Translations under genes and position numbers: made by a program
Notes under the pieces: generated by a model
Seen by the model: only the letters and a program-made list of their open reading frames with translations
The model's database searches: none
What the model was told of the DNA's origin: nothing
Assembly: GCF_004135365.1 (NCBI RefSeq)
Contig: NZ_CP035492.1
Span: 372,001-436,000, forward strand
Length of the DNA stretch: 64,000 nt
From: Paenibacillus protaetiae
GTDB taxonomy: Bacteria > Bacillota > Bacilli > Paenibacillales > Paenibacillaceae
Direction: 5' to 3'
Part shown: in pieces, positions 38,117 to 46,779 of the stretch
Layout of the letters: each line of letters opens with the position of its first letter
How positions within the stretch are numbered: position 1 is the first letter of the stretch

Positions 38117-39841
38117 ATGTCGCTGCGAATGAATACGTTTACAAAGATTGTAGGCATTATCGTTTTGCTGCTCATTCCGATCATTATGCTCTACTGGTAT
38201 TCCAACAAGACGAGTATGGATGTTGTCATGAACGAGGTTGAAATATCGATGCATAAAGATTTGTCCTACTTCGCGGCCAAAACGGATGAAACCGCAGTGC
38301 AGCTGGCCAGAAGCGGACTGACGATAACGGAAGATATTAATGTGCGGAACCTGGAGTTCATTGAAATTGCCACACTCTATGAGCAGACGGAAGAGAAGCT
38401 TCGAATCAGCGACAAGCTGAGGCTGATCAACGCTTCCTCGGAATGGGACCCGGCTTTTAGCGTTTACGCGCCTGCCACCGATACGTTTGTTTCTACGAAT
38501 CCGTCCCTGGAATATGATCCGGATCTGGTAGCGAAAAACTATTCGAAAGTTTGGAAGTATACCGAATATGTACCCTCCTACTACCAGAACCATCCCCGAT
38601 TTGTCCGATACATAAGCGAACCGTACGATAGCGGCTCGAGCAACGCCGGCCTTGTAGTGGAAGTAAGCTTTGCCGCCGATGAGCTGGTGAAAGCGCTTGG
38701 GAGGTTCAAACAAGGCGGCAAAGGCGATGCTTTTTTTGTTTCGCCTGGCGGCCAGCGGCTGGCTGTCCATGGTTCGGATGAAAGCTTGCAGGGAGCGCTT
38801 CTTGCAAAGGTGGACTTGCATGCGTTATCGCAACAGGAATATACCCGCATCAAGCTGAACGGCGTCGAGTATACGGCGAGCAGCGTGTATATGCCGGAGC
38901 TTGGCTGGTATTTGTTTGATTATTTGCCGATTCAGGATGTCGTCAAGCCGATTACTTCGAACAGCAATTTATTTTACAGCTCGATTGTGTTTTTGTTGTT
39001 TGGCAGCATGATTGCGGCCTATGTGCTGTACACCAATGTGCAGGTGCCGATACGGGAGCTGATTCGCGGCGTTAAAAAGCTGAAAAAAGGCGAGTATTCC
39101 AAACTGAAAGTGTTCCATCCCAATAACGAATTCCACTTTCTGCTTGTCAGCTTTAACGATATGGCGGAGCAGATTGAACAGCTGATCCAAAATGTATATT
39201 TGGAACAAATCCGTTCAAGGGACGCCAACTTGAAGCAGCTGCAGTCGCAAATCAACCCGCATTTTTTGTATAACTGCTTTTCGCTGATCCGCAGCTTGAC
39301 CAGGCTTGGCGAGAAGGAGTCCGTGATGGATCTCGCTCTTCATCTAAGCCGCTATTACCGCTATACAACCCGTTCGGAGCGGCAGCTTGCCTATGTGAAG
39401 GAAGAAGTGGACCTGGTCCAAAGCTATTTGGCGATACAAGCCATGAACGTACAGGATATGAGTTACACCGTTTCGATTCCGGAAGCGATGCAGGAGCTTG
39501 AAATCCCGAGGCTTATTTTGCAGCCGATCGTTGAAAATGCGGTGCTGCACGGCTTGGAGCCGCTTGGCGGGGGGGAAGTTCATATTGTCGGCACGCAAAA
39601 TGACCGCTACAACATCATTACAGTCCGCGATAATGGCATTGGCGTGACGGAGGAGCAGCTGGCCCAGCTGGAGCTGCAAATGTCGATGCCGCCTACGGAG
39701 GACAAAGGGTGCGCGCTTTGGAATACGCGCAAGCGCATGCTGCTGCAGTATGGCCAGGAAGCAGGACTGAGGCTGTACCGGATGGAGGAAGGCGGACTGG
39801 CGGCCGAGCTGTATTGGCCGAATGAAAGCAGCGGGGAATGA
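38117..39841 (+). CDS. YesM-type sensor histidine kinase
   Basis: A 574-residue membrane kinase like the one at 7.8 kb. Membrane helices flank an extracellular Cache-like domain (about residues 12-32 and 285-305), followed by HAMP (RELIRGVKKLKKGEYSKL), the His motif QINPHFLYN (His about residue 381) and an HATPase with RLILQPIVENAVLHG and VRDNGIGV. AGGAGA lies about 11 bases before the ATG, a slightly long spacing. It is divergent from the LplB-type gene and most likely controls that importer through its regulator. Confidence 0.92.
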   Translation: MSLRMNTFTKIVGIIVLLLIPIIMLYWYSNKTSMDVVMNEVEISMHKDLSYFAAKTDETAVQLARSGLTITEDINVRNLEFIEIATLYEQTEEKLRISDKLRLINASSEWDPAFSVYAPATDTFVSTNPSLEYDPDLVAKNYSKVWKYTEYVPSYYQNHPRFVRYISEPYDSGSSNAGLVVEVSFAADELVKALGRFKQGGKGDAFFVSPGGQRLAVHGSDESLQGALLAKVDLHALSQQEYTRIKLNGVEYTASSVYMPELGWYLFDYLPIQDVVKPITSNSNLFYSSIVFLLFGSMIAAYVLYTNVQVPIRELIRGVKKLKKGEYSKLKVFHPNNEFHFLLVSFNDMAEQIEQLIQNVYLEQIRSRDANLKQLQSQINPHFLYNCFSLIRSLTRLGEKESVMDLALHLSRYYRYTTRSERQLAYVKEEVDLVQSYLAIQAMNVQDMSYTVSIPEAMQELEIPRLILQPIVENAVLHGLEPLGGGEVHIVGTQNDRYNIITVRDNGIGVTEEQLAQLELQMSMPPTEDKGCALWNTRKRMLLQYGQEAGLRLYRMEEGGLAAELYWPNESSGE

Positions 39842-39887
39842 AGGGAATGAACCATTTACATCAACGTTAGGATGAGGAGGATTGCGA

Positions 39888-41513
39888 ATGCGCCAGCTTC
39901 TGATTGTGGACGACCAGTCGGTTTTGGTAGACGATTTGGCGGATATGCTGCCTTGGGAGGAAGCCGGTATTGATGTCGTGCATAAAGCCCATTCCGGCAA
40001 AGAAGCAATTGAGCTGATGAACGAGCATACGATTGATGTGGTCATTACGGATATTCGGATGCCCGGCATGACAGGGCTTGAGCTTATTCAGGAAATTAAA
40101 CGAAACTGGAAATATACCAAATGTATATTATTATCCGGTTATTCGGATTTTGAATATACGAAGCAGGCGCTGCAGCTCAGATCCAGCGATTATTTGCTGA
40201 AGCCGGCCTCGGATGAAGAACTGCTGACCGCTGTCCGCCGGGCTATTGTTGAGCTTGAACGGGAATGGCAGGACATCAGCTCGCTGCAGCGGGCGATGTA
40301 TTCGCTGCGGGAGCAGCTGCCGAAGCTGCGGGAGTATTTGCTGCTCGACTTGCTAAGCGGCAAACAGCCGCTTACTTCCCCAAGCTTGGCGAAAAAGCTG
40401 GACACGTACGCCGTTCCGTTCAAGGAAGGCGACCCGTTCCACGTCATGCTGCTGCGCCTGGACGATATGGAGAAAATATACGAAGACGGCGAAAGCGAGG
40501 CGTTAATCGATTACGCGATCGCCAATATGGCGGAGGAAGTGTTTGGCGACCGTGCGGATATATGGCATTGCAAGGACCCGCATGGTTTTGTTGTCTGTTT
40601 GCTGAAGGCGCGTGCATCGGCCGAACCTATGGACGAGCTGGATCAATGGATTGAACGGAACGCCTTTCATTTGCAGCATGCGGTCAAAACATATTTGAAA
40701 GCAGGCATCTCTATCTTAACGAGCAAGCAGGGCATTTTTCCGGCGGATGCAGGACCGCTGTACCATGCGTCGATTACGAACTTCCGCCAATTTATTGGTG
40801 CGGAGAAGGAATTGTTCGTATCGCTTGCGAAAGAGCGGACTCACGGAACGCCTCAAGTGCTCGGCGAACTGTACCGTCAGCCGTCCGTGCTGCAGCTGAT
40901 GGAGCTTGGCCAGTGGGATGCGCTGAACGAGAAGCTGGAGACAATTTTTCGCGAAATTGAGGAGCAGTGGCGCGGCTCCCAGGAGCATGTGCTGGAAGTG
41001 TATTTTTCGATCGCCGCTTCCCTCGCTGCCCTTGCGCATAAAAATAAAAAATGGCTGTTCGAAATGCTGGGCGGCGATTTCCATGCCTTCGCGAATGAAA
41101 GGCCGATTACATCGGCCGAGCAGCTGCGGGAATGGACCGCCCGGACGATTGCCAGCTACCGGAACTCCATTCATATCGAAGATCAGGACTCCCGCTCGGG
41201 CATTATCCGGAAAGTGCAGGAATATATCCATAACCATTTGGAACAGGCATCGCTTCATTCGATCTCGTCTCATGTCTACTTGAACCCGTCCTACTTGTCG
41301 AAAATTTACAAGACGGAGACGGGCGAAGGGATAAGCGAATATTTGCTTCGGGCCAGGATGGAGAAATCGGCGGAGCTGCTTGCGCGGACCGATGAAAAAA
41401 TATACGAAATCTCGGTTATGCTCGGCTACCAGAAGCCAAGTTATTTCATTCAGCTGTTCAAAAAGCATTTTGGCATAACGCCTCAGGAATACCGCAACAA
41501 AATCTCGTCCTGA
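39888..41513 (+). CDS. YesN-type AraC-family response regulator
   Basis: A 541-residue regulator: receiver domain with D55 in ITDIRMPGMTG, a long middle region and a C-terminal AraC double helix-turn-helix (ISSHVYLNPSYLSKIYKTETGEGISEYL; EISVMLGYQKPSYFIQLFKKHFGITPQEYR). The ATG at 39888 has AGGAGG 7 bases upstream and is preferred over the TTG two codons earlier. Co-transcribed with the kinase. Confidence 0.94.
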   Translation: MRQLLIVDDQSVLVDDLADMLPWEEAGIDVVHKAHSGKEAIELMNEHTIDVVITDIRMPGMTGLELIQEIKRNWKYTKCILLSGYSDFEYTKQALQLRSSDYLLKPASDEELLTAVRRAIVELEREWQDISSLQRAMYSLREQLPKLREYLLLDLLSGKQPLTSPSLAKKLDTYAVPFKEGDPFHVMLLRLDDMEKIYEDGESEALIDYAIANMAEEVFGDRADIWHCKDPHGFVVCLLKARASAEPMDELDQWIERNAFHLQHAVKTYLKAGISILTSKQGIFPADAGPLYHASITNFRQFIGAEKELFVSLAKERTHGTPQVLGELYRQPSVLQLMELGQWDALNEKLETIFREIEEQWRGSQEHVLEVYFSIAASLAALAHKNKKWLFEMLGGDFHAFANERPITSAEQLREWTARTIASYRNSIHIEDQDSRSGIIRKVQEYIHNHLEQASLHSISSHVYLNPSYLSKIYKTETGEGISEYLLRARMEKSAELLARTDEKIYEISVMLGYQKPSYFIQLFKKHFGITPQEYRNKISS

Positions 41514-41565
41514 AGCGGCTAGGCATGTTCATTGCCGTGCTGCTGTACAGCGGGCGCTTCGCTTA

Positions 41566-41594
41566 TTGACAATGGATGGGCCAGTCGCTATACT
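41566..41594 (+). promoter_or_regulatory. Consensus sigma-A promoter of tyrS
   Basis: A perfect TTGACA (41566-41571) and TATACT (41589-41594) are separated by exactly 17 bases and lie just upstream of the T-box leader. Confidence 0.85.
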
Positions 41595-41604
41595 GTCTGT
41601 AACC

Positions 41605-41867
41605 TTATAGACGATATACGTTGAAAGAGCCCAGTAGCAGCTTTGTCCCTGTTCCAGAAAGCCGGGGGTTGATGAAACCCGGCACACACAAAGGACTGCG
41701 AATTACACTCCGGAGTATCTTGGGTAATGCCAAGCGGTCACGGCGGTCGATATTCCGCCGAAAGTGGCGTTAAACGGCGATAGGCAGGCCGGTTAGCGCA
41801 AGCTGGGTGGTAACACGGTTATTCAATCGTCCCTATGTCGACAATGACAAGGGGCGATTTTTTTATT
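41605..41867 (+). promoter_or_regulatory. Tyrosine T-box riboswitch
   Basis: A tRNA-sensing leader. The T-box core TGGGTGGTAACACGG is at 41804-41818, and the competing terminator (AATCGTCCCT at 41825-41834 with AGGGGCGATT at 41850-41859, then a T run) follows. A TAC tyrosine codon at 41704-41706, in a context expected for the specifier loop, fits the downstream tyrosyl-tRNA synthetase. Uncharged tRNA-Tyr would stabilise the antiterminator and switch the gene on. Confidence 0.9.
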
Positions 41868-41893
41868 TTAGCGATAAGAAGGGGTTGTATCAC

Positions 41894-43153
41894 GTGAACA
41901 TTATTGACGAATTGGAATGGCGCGACGCCATCAATCAGCAGACGGATGCGGAGGGTTTGCGCGAGCTGACGAATTCAAAGGCGGTTTCGTTGTACTGCGG
42001 CGTTGACCCAACCGGGGACAGCATGCATATCGGCCATTTGATTCCGTTTATTATGCTGAAACGGTTCCAGCTGGCCGGCCATCGCCCTGTTATTCTGATC
42101 GGCGGTGCAACCGGCACGATCGGCGATCCGAGCGGACGCCAGACGGAACGTTCGCTGCAAACGCTGGAGCAAATTCAGCAGAACGTGGAGGCGCTGACGG
42201 CGCAAATGAAAAAGCTGTTTGTGACCGAAGGCGACAACCAGATTCGCCTGGTGAACAACTACGATTGGACGCATAAAATTAATGTCATCGAGTTTTTGCG
42301 CGATTACGGCAAAAACTTCAGCATCAATACGATGCTGGCCAAAGATGTAGTATCCAGCCGGCTGGACAGCGGCATTTCGTTTACGGAGTTTTCGTACCAA
42401 ATTTTGCAGTCGCTTGATTTCCTTCATCTGTACCGGCATGAAGACGTACAGCTGCAAATCGGCGGCTCCGACCAATGGGGCAATATTACAAGCGGTCTTG
42501 ACCTGATCCGCAAAAAAGAGGGAGCCGACGCCAAAGCGTTTGGCTTGACCATTCCGCTTATGCTGAAAGCCGACGGTACGAAATTCGGCAAAAGCGCCGG
42601 CGGCGCCGTATGGCTCGATCCGGCCAAAACAACGCCGTACGAGTTTTACCAGTTCTGGGCGAACACCGACGACCGCGATGTGGTGAAATATTTGAAATAT
42701 TTCACATTCCTGACGAAGGAAGAAATCGAAGCGCTGGCGGAGAAGGTGCAGACCGAGCCGCATAAACGCGAAGCGCAAAAGGCGCTCGCCGAAGAAATGA
42801 CCCGGTTCGTGCATGGCGAAGAGATGCTGGAGCAGGCGAAGCGGATTACAGCGGCTTTGTTCAGCGGGGATATCCGTTCGCTTACGGCGGATGAAATCGA
42901 GCAGGGCTTCAAGGAAATGCCGACTTACGAATCGTCCAGCGAAACGAAAAACATCGTGGATTGGCTTGTGGAGCTGGGCATTGAGCCGTCCAAGCGGCAG
43001 GCACGTGAAGATATTACGAACGGCGCGATTTCGCTGAACGGCGAACGCGTCAGCGACGTAGCGTTTGAGGTGGCAGCGGAGCTCGCGATCGGCGGCCGGT
43101 TTATCATTGTGCGCAAAGGGAAAAAGAGCTACAGCCTCGTCAAATTGGCTTAG
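41894..43153 (+). CDS. tyrS: Tyrosyl-tRNA synthetase
   Basis: A 419-residue class I synthetase that charges tRNA-Tyr. It has the HIGH motif at residues 45-48, the Tyr-binding QILQSLDFLHLY and QIGGSDQWGN stretch, the KMSKS variant KFGKS near residue 235 and a C-terminal S4 RNA-binding domain (SKRQAREDITNGAISLNGERVSD). The GTG at 41894 follows AAGAAGGGG and lies just after the T-box terminator; the longer open frame would run into the leader. Confidence 0.96.
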   Translation: MNIIDELEWRDAINQQTDAEGLRELTNSKAVSLYCGVDPTGDSMHIGHLIPFIMLKRFQLAGHRPVILIGGATGTIGDPSGRQTERSLQTLEQIQQNVEALTAQMKKLFVTEGDNQIRLVNNYDWTHKINVIEFLRDYGKNFSINTMLAKDVVSSRLDSGISFTEFSYQILQSLDFLHLYRHEDVQLQIGGSDQWGNITSGLDLIRKKEGADAKAFGLTIPLMLKADGTKFGKSAGGAVWLDPAKTTPYEFYQFWANTDDRDVVKYLKYFTFLTKEEIEALAEKVQTEPHKREAQKALAEEMTRFVHGEEMLEQAKRITAALFSGDIRSLTADEIEQGFKEMPTYESSSETKNIVDWLVELGIEPSKRQAREDITNGAISLNGERVSDVAFEVAAELAIGGRFIIVRKGKKSYSLVKLA

Positions 43154-43191
43154 GGGTTTGGTTTAACGCCAAAGCTTTCCAATCCAGCAAC

Positions 43192-43235
43192 AAAAGGCGC
43201 CATAGGGTTCTGCCCCTTTGGCGCCTTTTGTTTTG
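43192..43235 (+). terminator. Terminator after tyrS
   Basis: AAAAGGCGCCA and TGGCGCCTTTT form an 11-bp stem across the convergent junction with the SDR gene; it can act on both strands. Confidence 0.7.
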
Positions 43236-43267
43236 TCTATTGGATTAAAGCTCTGCAAGCAGCTGGA

Positions 43268-43990
43268 TTACCAGGCGAGCCGGCGGCCCGAATAGTCGAT
43301 AAAAGCGGGGCGGTCCCCGGCGTAAACATGATGGGTAGCAATAAGGGCGGTTATATACGCTGCCGCTTGTTCAGGCGTCAGCGTGCCGCTGGTGTCCAGC
43401 TTGCCTTGCATGTAGGTTTGCACATGCCCCGGATGAACGACCATAACTTGGCCGCCGCGGCTTCTCAGCTCGTTATGGACGATAGCGGAATGCATATTGA
43501 CCGCCGCTTTGGACATGCAGTAGGCAAACCAGCTTTCGCGCCAGCAATTCTCAATGCTGCCGGCTTCGGATGAAATATTGACGACAAGCTTTTGCTCGCT
43601 TTTCAATAACATCGGCATAACGGCGTTGGTGACCCGGAGTGACCCTAATGAATTGACGTTGAATACTTGCTTCATTTCTTCATAATTGAGCTCGTCTGTT
43701 ATTTTGGCGTGAATATCGCCTAATATTGCCGCATTGTTGATAAGCAAATCCAGCTTGTCTGATTGCGCTTTCAAAAAACGAGCAGCTTCGGCAGCGCTTT
43801 CATCCGAAGATACGTCCAGCTCTACCAGCTGCAGACTGCCCGGATATTGCTTGCCCAACTTCTCCAAACCTTGATCGGAGGCGTTAAACCGTCCGGCAAA
43901 CACATCGTAATTTTGCTCCAGCAGCGCTTCCGCCAGAGCAAGTCCCAATCCGCGATCCGCTCCCGTAATCAATGCTGATTTTCGCAACAC
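43268..43990 (-). CDS. Short-chain dehydrogenase/reductase
   Basis: A 240-residue classical SDR with the nucleotide-binding TGADRGLG, the NNAAILG strand, the catalytic Ser in NISSEAGS and the YxxxK motif in AYCMSKAA. It oxidises or reduces a hydroxyl/keto group with NAD(P). The substrate is unknown. An inverted repeat that brackets its likely promoter hints at repressor control. Confidence 0.9.
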   Translation of the reverse strand: MLRKSALITGADRGLGLALAEALLEQNYDVFAGRFNASDQGLEKLGKQYPGSLQLVELDVSSDESAAEAARFLKAQSDKLDLLINNAAILGDIHAKITDELNYEEMKQVFNVNSLGSLRVTNAVMPMLLKSEQKLVVNISSEAGSIENCWRESWFAYCMSKAAVNMHSAIVHNELRSRGGQVMVVHPGHVQTYMQGKLDTSGTLTPEQAAAYITALIATHHVYAGDRPAFIDYSGRRLAW

Positions 43991-44006
43991 GGCATTTCTC
44001 CTTTTG

Positions 44007-44045
44007 TTGGATTCATATTTCCAATTTTATTGTAACTGAATCCAA
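44007..44045. promoter_or_regulatory. Inverted-repeat operator candidate upstream of the SDR gene
   Basis: TTGGATTCA (44007-44015) and TGAATCCAA (44037-44045) are perfect 9-base inverted arms about 20 bases upstream of the SDR start. TACAAT, a possible -10 element, lies between them on the minus strand. Confidence 0.4.
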
Positions 44046-44109
44046 TCGGAAGGGACATAGCCCGGCGGAATGCTTTTATAGTAAAATGTCTGTTTTTTTA
44101 TACGCCGGT

Positions 44110-44451
44110 TTACGTCCAGCGGGCCGCCCACAGCTTCATTTCATGGCAAATGACGTGTAAATCCTGACCTTTCGGCGTCAATGTGTATTCAACGGTTACC
44201 GGTACGGTCGGGAACACTTTCCGTTCCAGCACGCCTTGCTCTTCCAAATGGCGCAGCGTACTCGTTAACGCGCGCGGGCTGACATTCGGAATCCGGCGCT
44301 GCAGCTCGCCAAAACGCAAGGTGCCGTTAAACAGCTCGCGGATGACGAGGAATGCCCATTTGCCGCCAAGCACGTCCAGCGTTTTTTCGATATTGCATTC
44401 AATATGTACGGGCGATTTGGGAATGTAGCTGCTTGCTTTGGATGATTTCAA
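44110..44451 (-). CDS. HxlR-family transcriptional regulator
   Basis: A 113-residue winged-helix regulator of the HxlR type: CNIEKTLDVLGGKWAFLVIRELFNGTLRFGELQRRIPNVSPRALTSTLRHLEEQGVLER. These proteins often respond to reactive electrophiles or redox stress and control oxidoreductases. It is divergent from the aldo/keto reductase and epimerase genes, with two palindromes in between. Confidence 0.92.
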   Translation of the reverse strand: MKSSKASSYIPKSPVHIECNIEKTLDVLGGKWAFLVIRELFNGTLRFGELQRRIPNVSPRALTSTLRHLEEQGVLERKVFPTVPVTVEYTLTPKGQDLHVICHEMKLWAARWT

Positions 44452-44476
44452 TCGGCTCTCCTCCTTCTATATATCT

Positions 44477-44496
44477 TACTATATTATAGTATAGTA
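44477..44496. promoter_or_regulatory. Palindrome in the HxlR promoter region
   Basis: TACTATA-TTATAG-TATAGTA, 7-base arms, 26 bases upstream of the HxlR start codon; a candidate autoregulatory operator. Confidence 0.4.
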
Positions 44497-44514
44497 GCTT
44501 TCGCCATTATACTA

Positions 44515-44534
44515 AAGTGAAAAACTTTTCACTT
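44515..44534. promoter_or_regulatory. Palindrome between HxlR and the reductase gene
   Basis: AAGTGAAAA-AC-TTTTCACTT, perfect 9-base arms, upstream of a TATACT element (44557-44562) of the reductase operon. A candidate HxlR operator. Confidence 0.45.
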
Positions 44535-44604
44535 CTTTAAAACTTATACGAATTTCTATACTATGAAAAAGGAACAAGAATAATGAACCAGGGAGGAATT
44601 TACG

Positions 44605-45543
44605 ATGAAATACCGGAGACTTGGAGCAAGCGGAATTAAGGTTAGTGAAATCAGCTTGGGCAGCTGGCTTACATATGGCGGATATGTTGAACGTGAAAAT
44701 GCTGTAAACGCAATCAAAACAGCTTACGACTTGGGCATTAACTTTTTTGATACGGCTAACGTTTATGAAAAAGGGGCTGCAGAGGAGCTGGTCGGCAAAA
44801 CGCTGAAAGCGTATCCTCGCGAATCGTACGTGCTCGCTACCAAGGCTTTCTGGCCAATGGGCGACGGCCCGAACGACCGCGGCTTGTCCCGCAAACATAT
44901 TATAGAGCAGGCGAACGCCAGCTTGAAACGGCTTGGCCATGACTATGTGGACATTTTCTACTGCCACCGTTATGACAAAGAAACCCGCCTCGAAGAAACG
45001 CTGCGCGCGATTGACGATCTTGTGCGCCAAGGCAAAGTGCTGTACGTCGGCGTAAGCGAATGGCAGGCATCGCAAATTGCCGAAGGGCTTGGCGTAGCCG
45101 ACCGTTATTTGCTTGACCGCATCGTGGTGAATCAGCCGATCTACAATATGTTCGAGCGTTATATTGAAAAAGAAGTGATGCCGCTCAGCGAACGCAACGG
45201 GATTGGACAGGTTGTATTCTCGCCGCTGGCGCAAGGTCTCTTGACCGGCAAATATTCGTCGGTGAACGATATTCCGCAGGACAGCCGCGCAGCGAAGCTG
45301 GACTGGATGCGCAAAGGCATTACGGAAGAAAAAATCGCCAAAGTACAGCAGCTTGAGAAAGTTGCGGCTGAGCTGGAAATTTCGGTCGGCAATCTCGCGC
45401 TTGCCTGGATTTTGCGCAATGACAACGTCGCAAGCGCGCTTGTAGGCGCAAGCCGTCCGGAGCAAGTGACGGAGAATGCGAAAGCGTCCGGTATCGAGCT
45501 GAGCGAAGATGTATTGAACCGCATCGAAGAAATTTTGAAATAA
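44605..45543 (+). CDS. Aldo/keto reductase (YghZ/Kv-beta-like)
   Basis: A 312-residue aldo/keto reductase. The catalytic tetrad is visible: Asp and Tyr in INFFDTANVYEKG, Lys in LATKAF and His in IFYCHRYD. The C-terminal NADPH-binding part has VVFSPLAQGLLTGKY and LVGASRPEQVTENA. It reduces aldehydes or ketones with NADPH. CAGGGAGG precedes the ATG. It forms a likely operon with the epimerase gene 16 bases downstream. Confidence 0.93.
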   Translation: MKYRRLGASGIKVSEISLGSWLTYGGYVERENAVNAIKTAYDLGINFFDTANVYEKGAAEELVGKTLKAYPRESYVLATKAFWPMGDGPNDRGLSRKHIIEQANASLKRLGHDYVDIFYCHRYDKETRLEETLRAIDDLVRQGKVLYVGVSEWQASQIAEGLGVADRYLLDRIVVNQPIYNMFERYIEKEVMPLSERNGIGQVVFSPLAQGLLTGKYSSVNDIPQDSRAAKLDWMRKGITEEKIAKVQQLEKVAAELEISVGNLALAWILRNDNVASALVGASRPEQVTENAKASGIELSEDVLNRIEEILK

Positions 45544-45559
45544 AAAGGGGTTAATCGTA

Positions 45560-46408
45560 ATGGCTAAAGTTGTAATTACCGGCGGCAGTGGCATGTTGGG
45601 CCGCTGGGTTGTACGCCATTTTGCCGAACATGGCTATGACGTGCTGAACGTGGATGTGCGCCGTCCGGACGAGCCGGTTGGCCGCAGTATTATTGCCAAT
45701 CTGGAAGATCTCGGGGAAACGTACGGCGTGCTGGCCGGTGCGGATGCCGTTGTCCATTTGGCTGCGATTCCCGCTGCGCATCTTCGTACGCCTGAAGTGA
45801 CGTTCCGCAATAACGTCATGTCGACGTACAATATTTTAGAAGCGGCAGCAGGTCTCGGTATTCGAAAAGCGGTTATCGCATCCAGCGAATCATCGTACGG
45901 CATCTGCTTTGCCGAGCATCCGTTTGGCCCGCAATATGTGCCGATGGACGAGGCGCATCCGCAGCTCCCGCAGGACAGCTACGGCCTGAGCAAAATCGTC
46001 AACGAGCAGACGGCAGAAATGTTCAACCGCCGCACCGGCATGCAGGTGGTGTCGTTCCGCCTCGGCAATGTTATCCCGCCGGAATGGTATGAACGGTTCC
46101 CGTCGTTTATCCATAATCCGGCCGAGCGGGAACGTATTTTGTGGAGCTACATTGATACCCGCGATGCTGCGGAAGCTTGCCGCCTTGCGATTGAGACGGA
46201 CGGCCTTGGCGCAGTAGCGCTTAACCTTGCCGCGGACATTACGAGCATGGACATCGAAAGCCGCAAGCTGATGGCGGAGCGTTATCCGGAAGTAACGGAT
46301 TTCCGCGCGCCGCTTGAAGGCTTTGAGTCGCTGCTTAGCAATGAGAAAGCGAAAAGGCTGCTTGGCTGGCAGCCGAAATACAATTGGCGCGAGCAAGTAA
46401 AGCTGTAA
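45560..46408 (+). CDS. NAD-dependent epimerase/dehydratase
   Basis: A 282-residue extended SDR: the N-terminal Rossmann motif ITGGSGMLGRWVV, VVHLAAIPA, the Ser/Tyr/Lys site around ASSESSYG and DSYGLSKIVNEQ, and a C-terminal substrate domain. These enzymes act on sugar nucleotides or related compounds. AAAAGGGG precedes the ATG. It shares a transcript with the aldo/keto reductase under likely HxlR control. Confidence 0.9.
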   Translation: MAKVVITGGSGMLGRWVVRHFAEHGYDVLNVDVRRPDEPVGRSIIANLEDLGETYGVLAGADAVVHLAAIPAAHLRTPEVTFRNNVMSTYNILEAAAGLGIRKAVIASSESSYGICFAEHPFGPQYVPMDEAHPQLPQDSYGLSKIVNEQTAEMFNRRTGMQVVSFRLGNVIPPEWYERFPSFIHNPAERERILWSYIDTRDAAEACRLAIETDGLGAVALNLAADITSMDIESRKLMAERYPEVTDFRAPLEGFESLLSNEKAKRLLGWQPKYNWREQVKL

Positions 46409-46453
46409 GGCTTACGCTGCGGTCTGTGCGCTGAATCAGGCTATCGAAATTAA

Positions 46454-46501
46454 AGGCTCCCCTTATCTCCAGCAGTGCCGGAGGTAAGGGGAGCCTTTTT
46501 G
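46454..46501 (+). terminator. Terminator after the epimerase gene
   Basis: AGGCTCCCCTTATCTCC and GGAGGTAAGGGGAGCCT form a 17-bp stem with one wobble pair, followed by a T run. Confidence 0.85.
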
Positions 46502-46526
46502 TGTCGGGAACCTGAGAGAGGAGGCG

Positions 46527-46709
46527 TTACGATTGTTTATCGGTAACCTCTTCTTTGGCATCCGAGACAAGTTCTTTCGCCGAAGTTTTAAACTCGTGAA
46601 GGGTACGGCCAACCGCACGGCCCAGCTCCGGCAGCTTGGATGGGCCGAAAATAATTAACACGACAACAAGAATCATCATTAGACCGGGAAACCCTATGTT
46701 TTGCAGCAT
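46527..46709 (-). CDS. tatA: TatA twin-arginine translocase subunit
   Basis: A 60-residue TatA/E protein: a short membrane helix ([16 protein letters not shown]), the hinge [21 protein letters not shown] and an acidic tail. It forms the export pore of the Tat system. The ATG at 46709 (MLQNIGFPG) matches TatA N-termini and follows GGAG; the longer frame adds five residues. It is the last gene of the amine oxidase-RidA-tatA transcript, with tatC in the divergent unit. Confidence 0.94.
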   Translation of the reverse strand: MLQNIGFPGLMMILVVVLIIFGPSKLPELGRAVGRTLHEFKTSAKELVSDAKEEVTDKQS

Positions 46710-46779
46710 AACAGTCATCTCCATTCATATCGGATATGGTTCTTTTGAGCCCCCGTACCGGTAGTCTTCGGCAGGCGGA

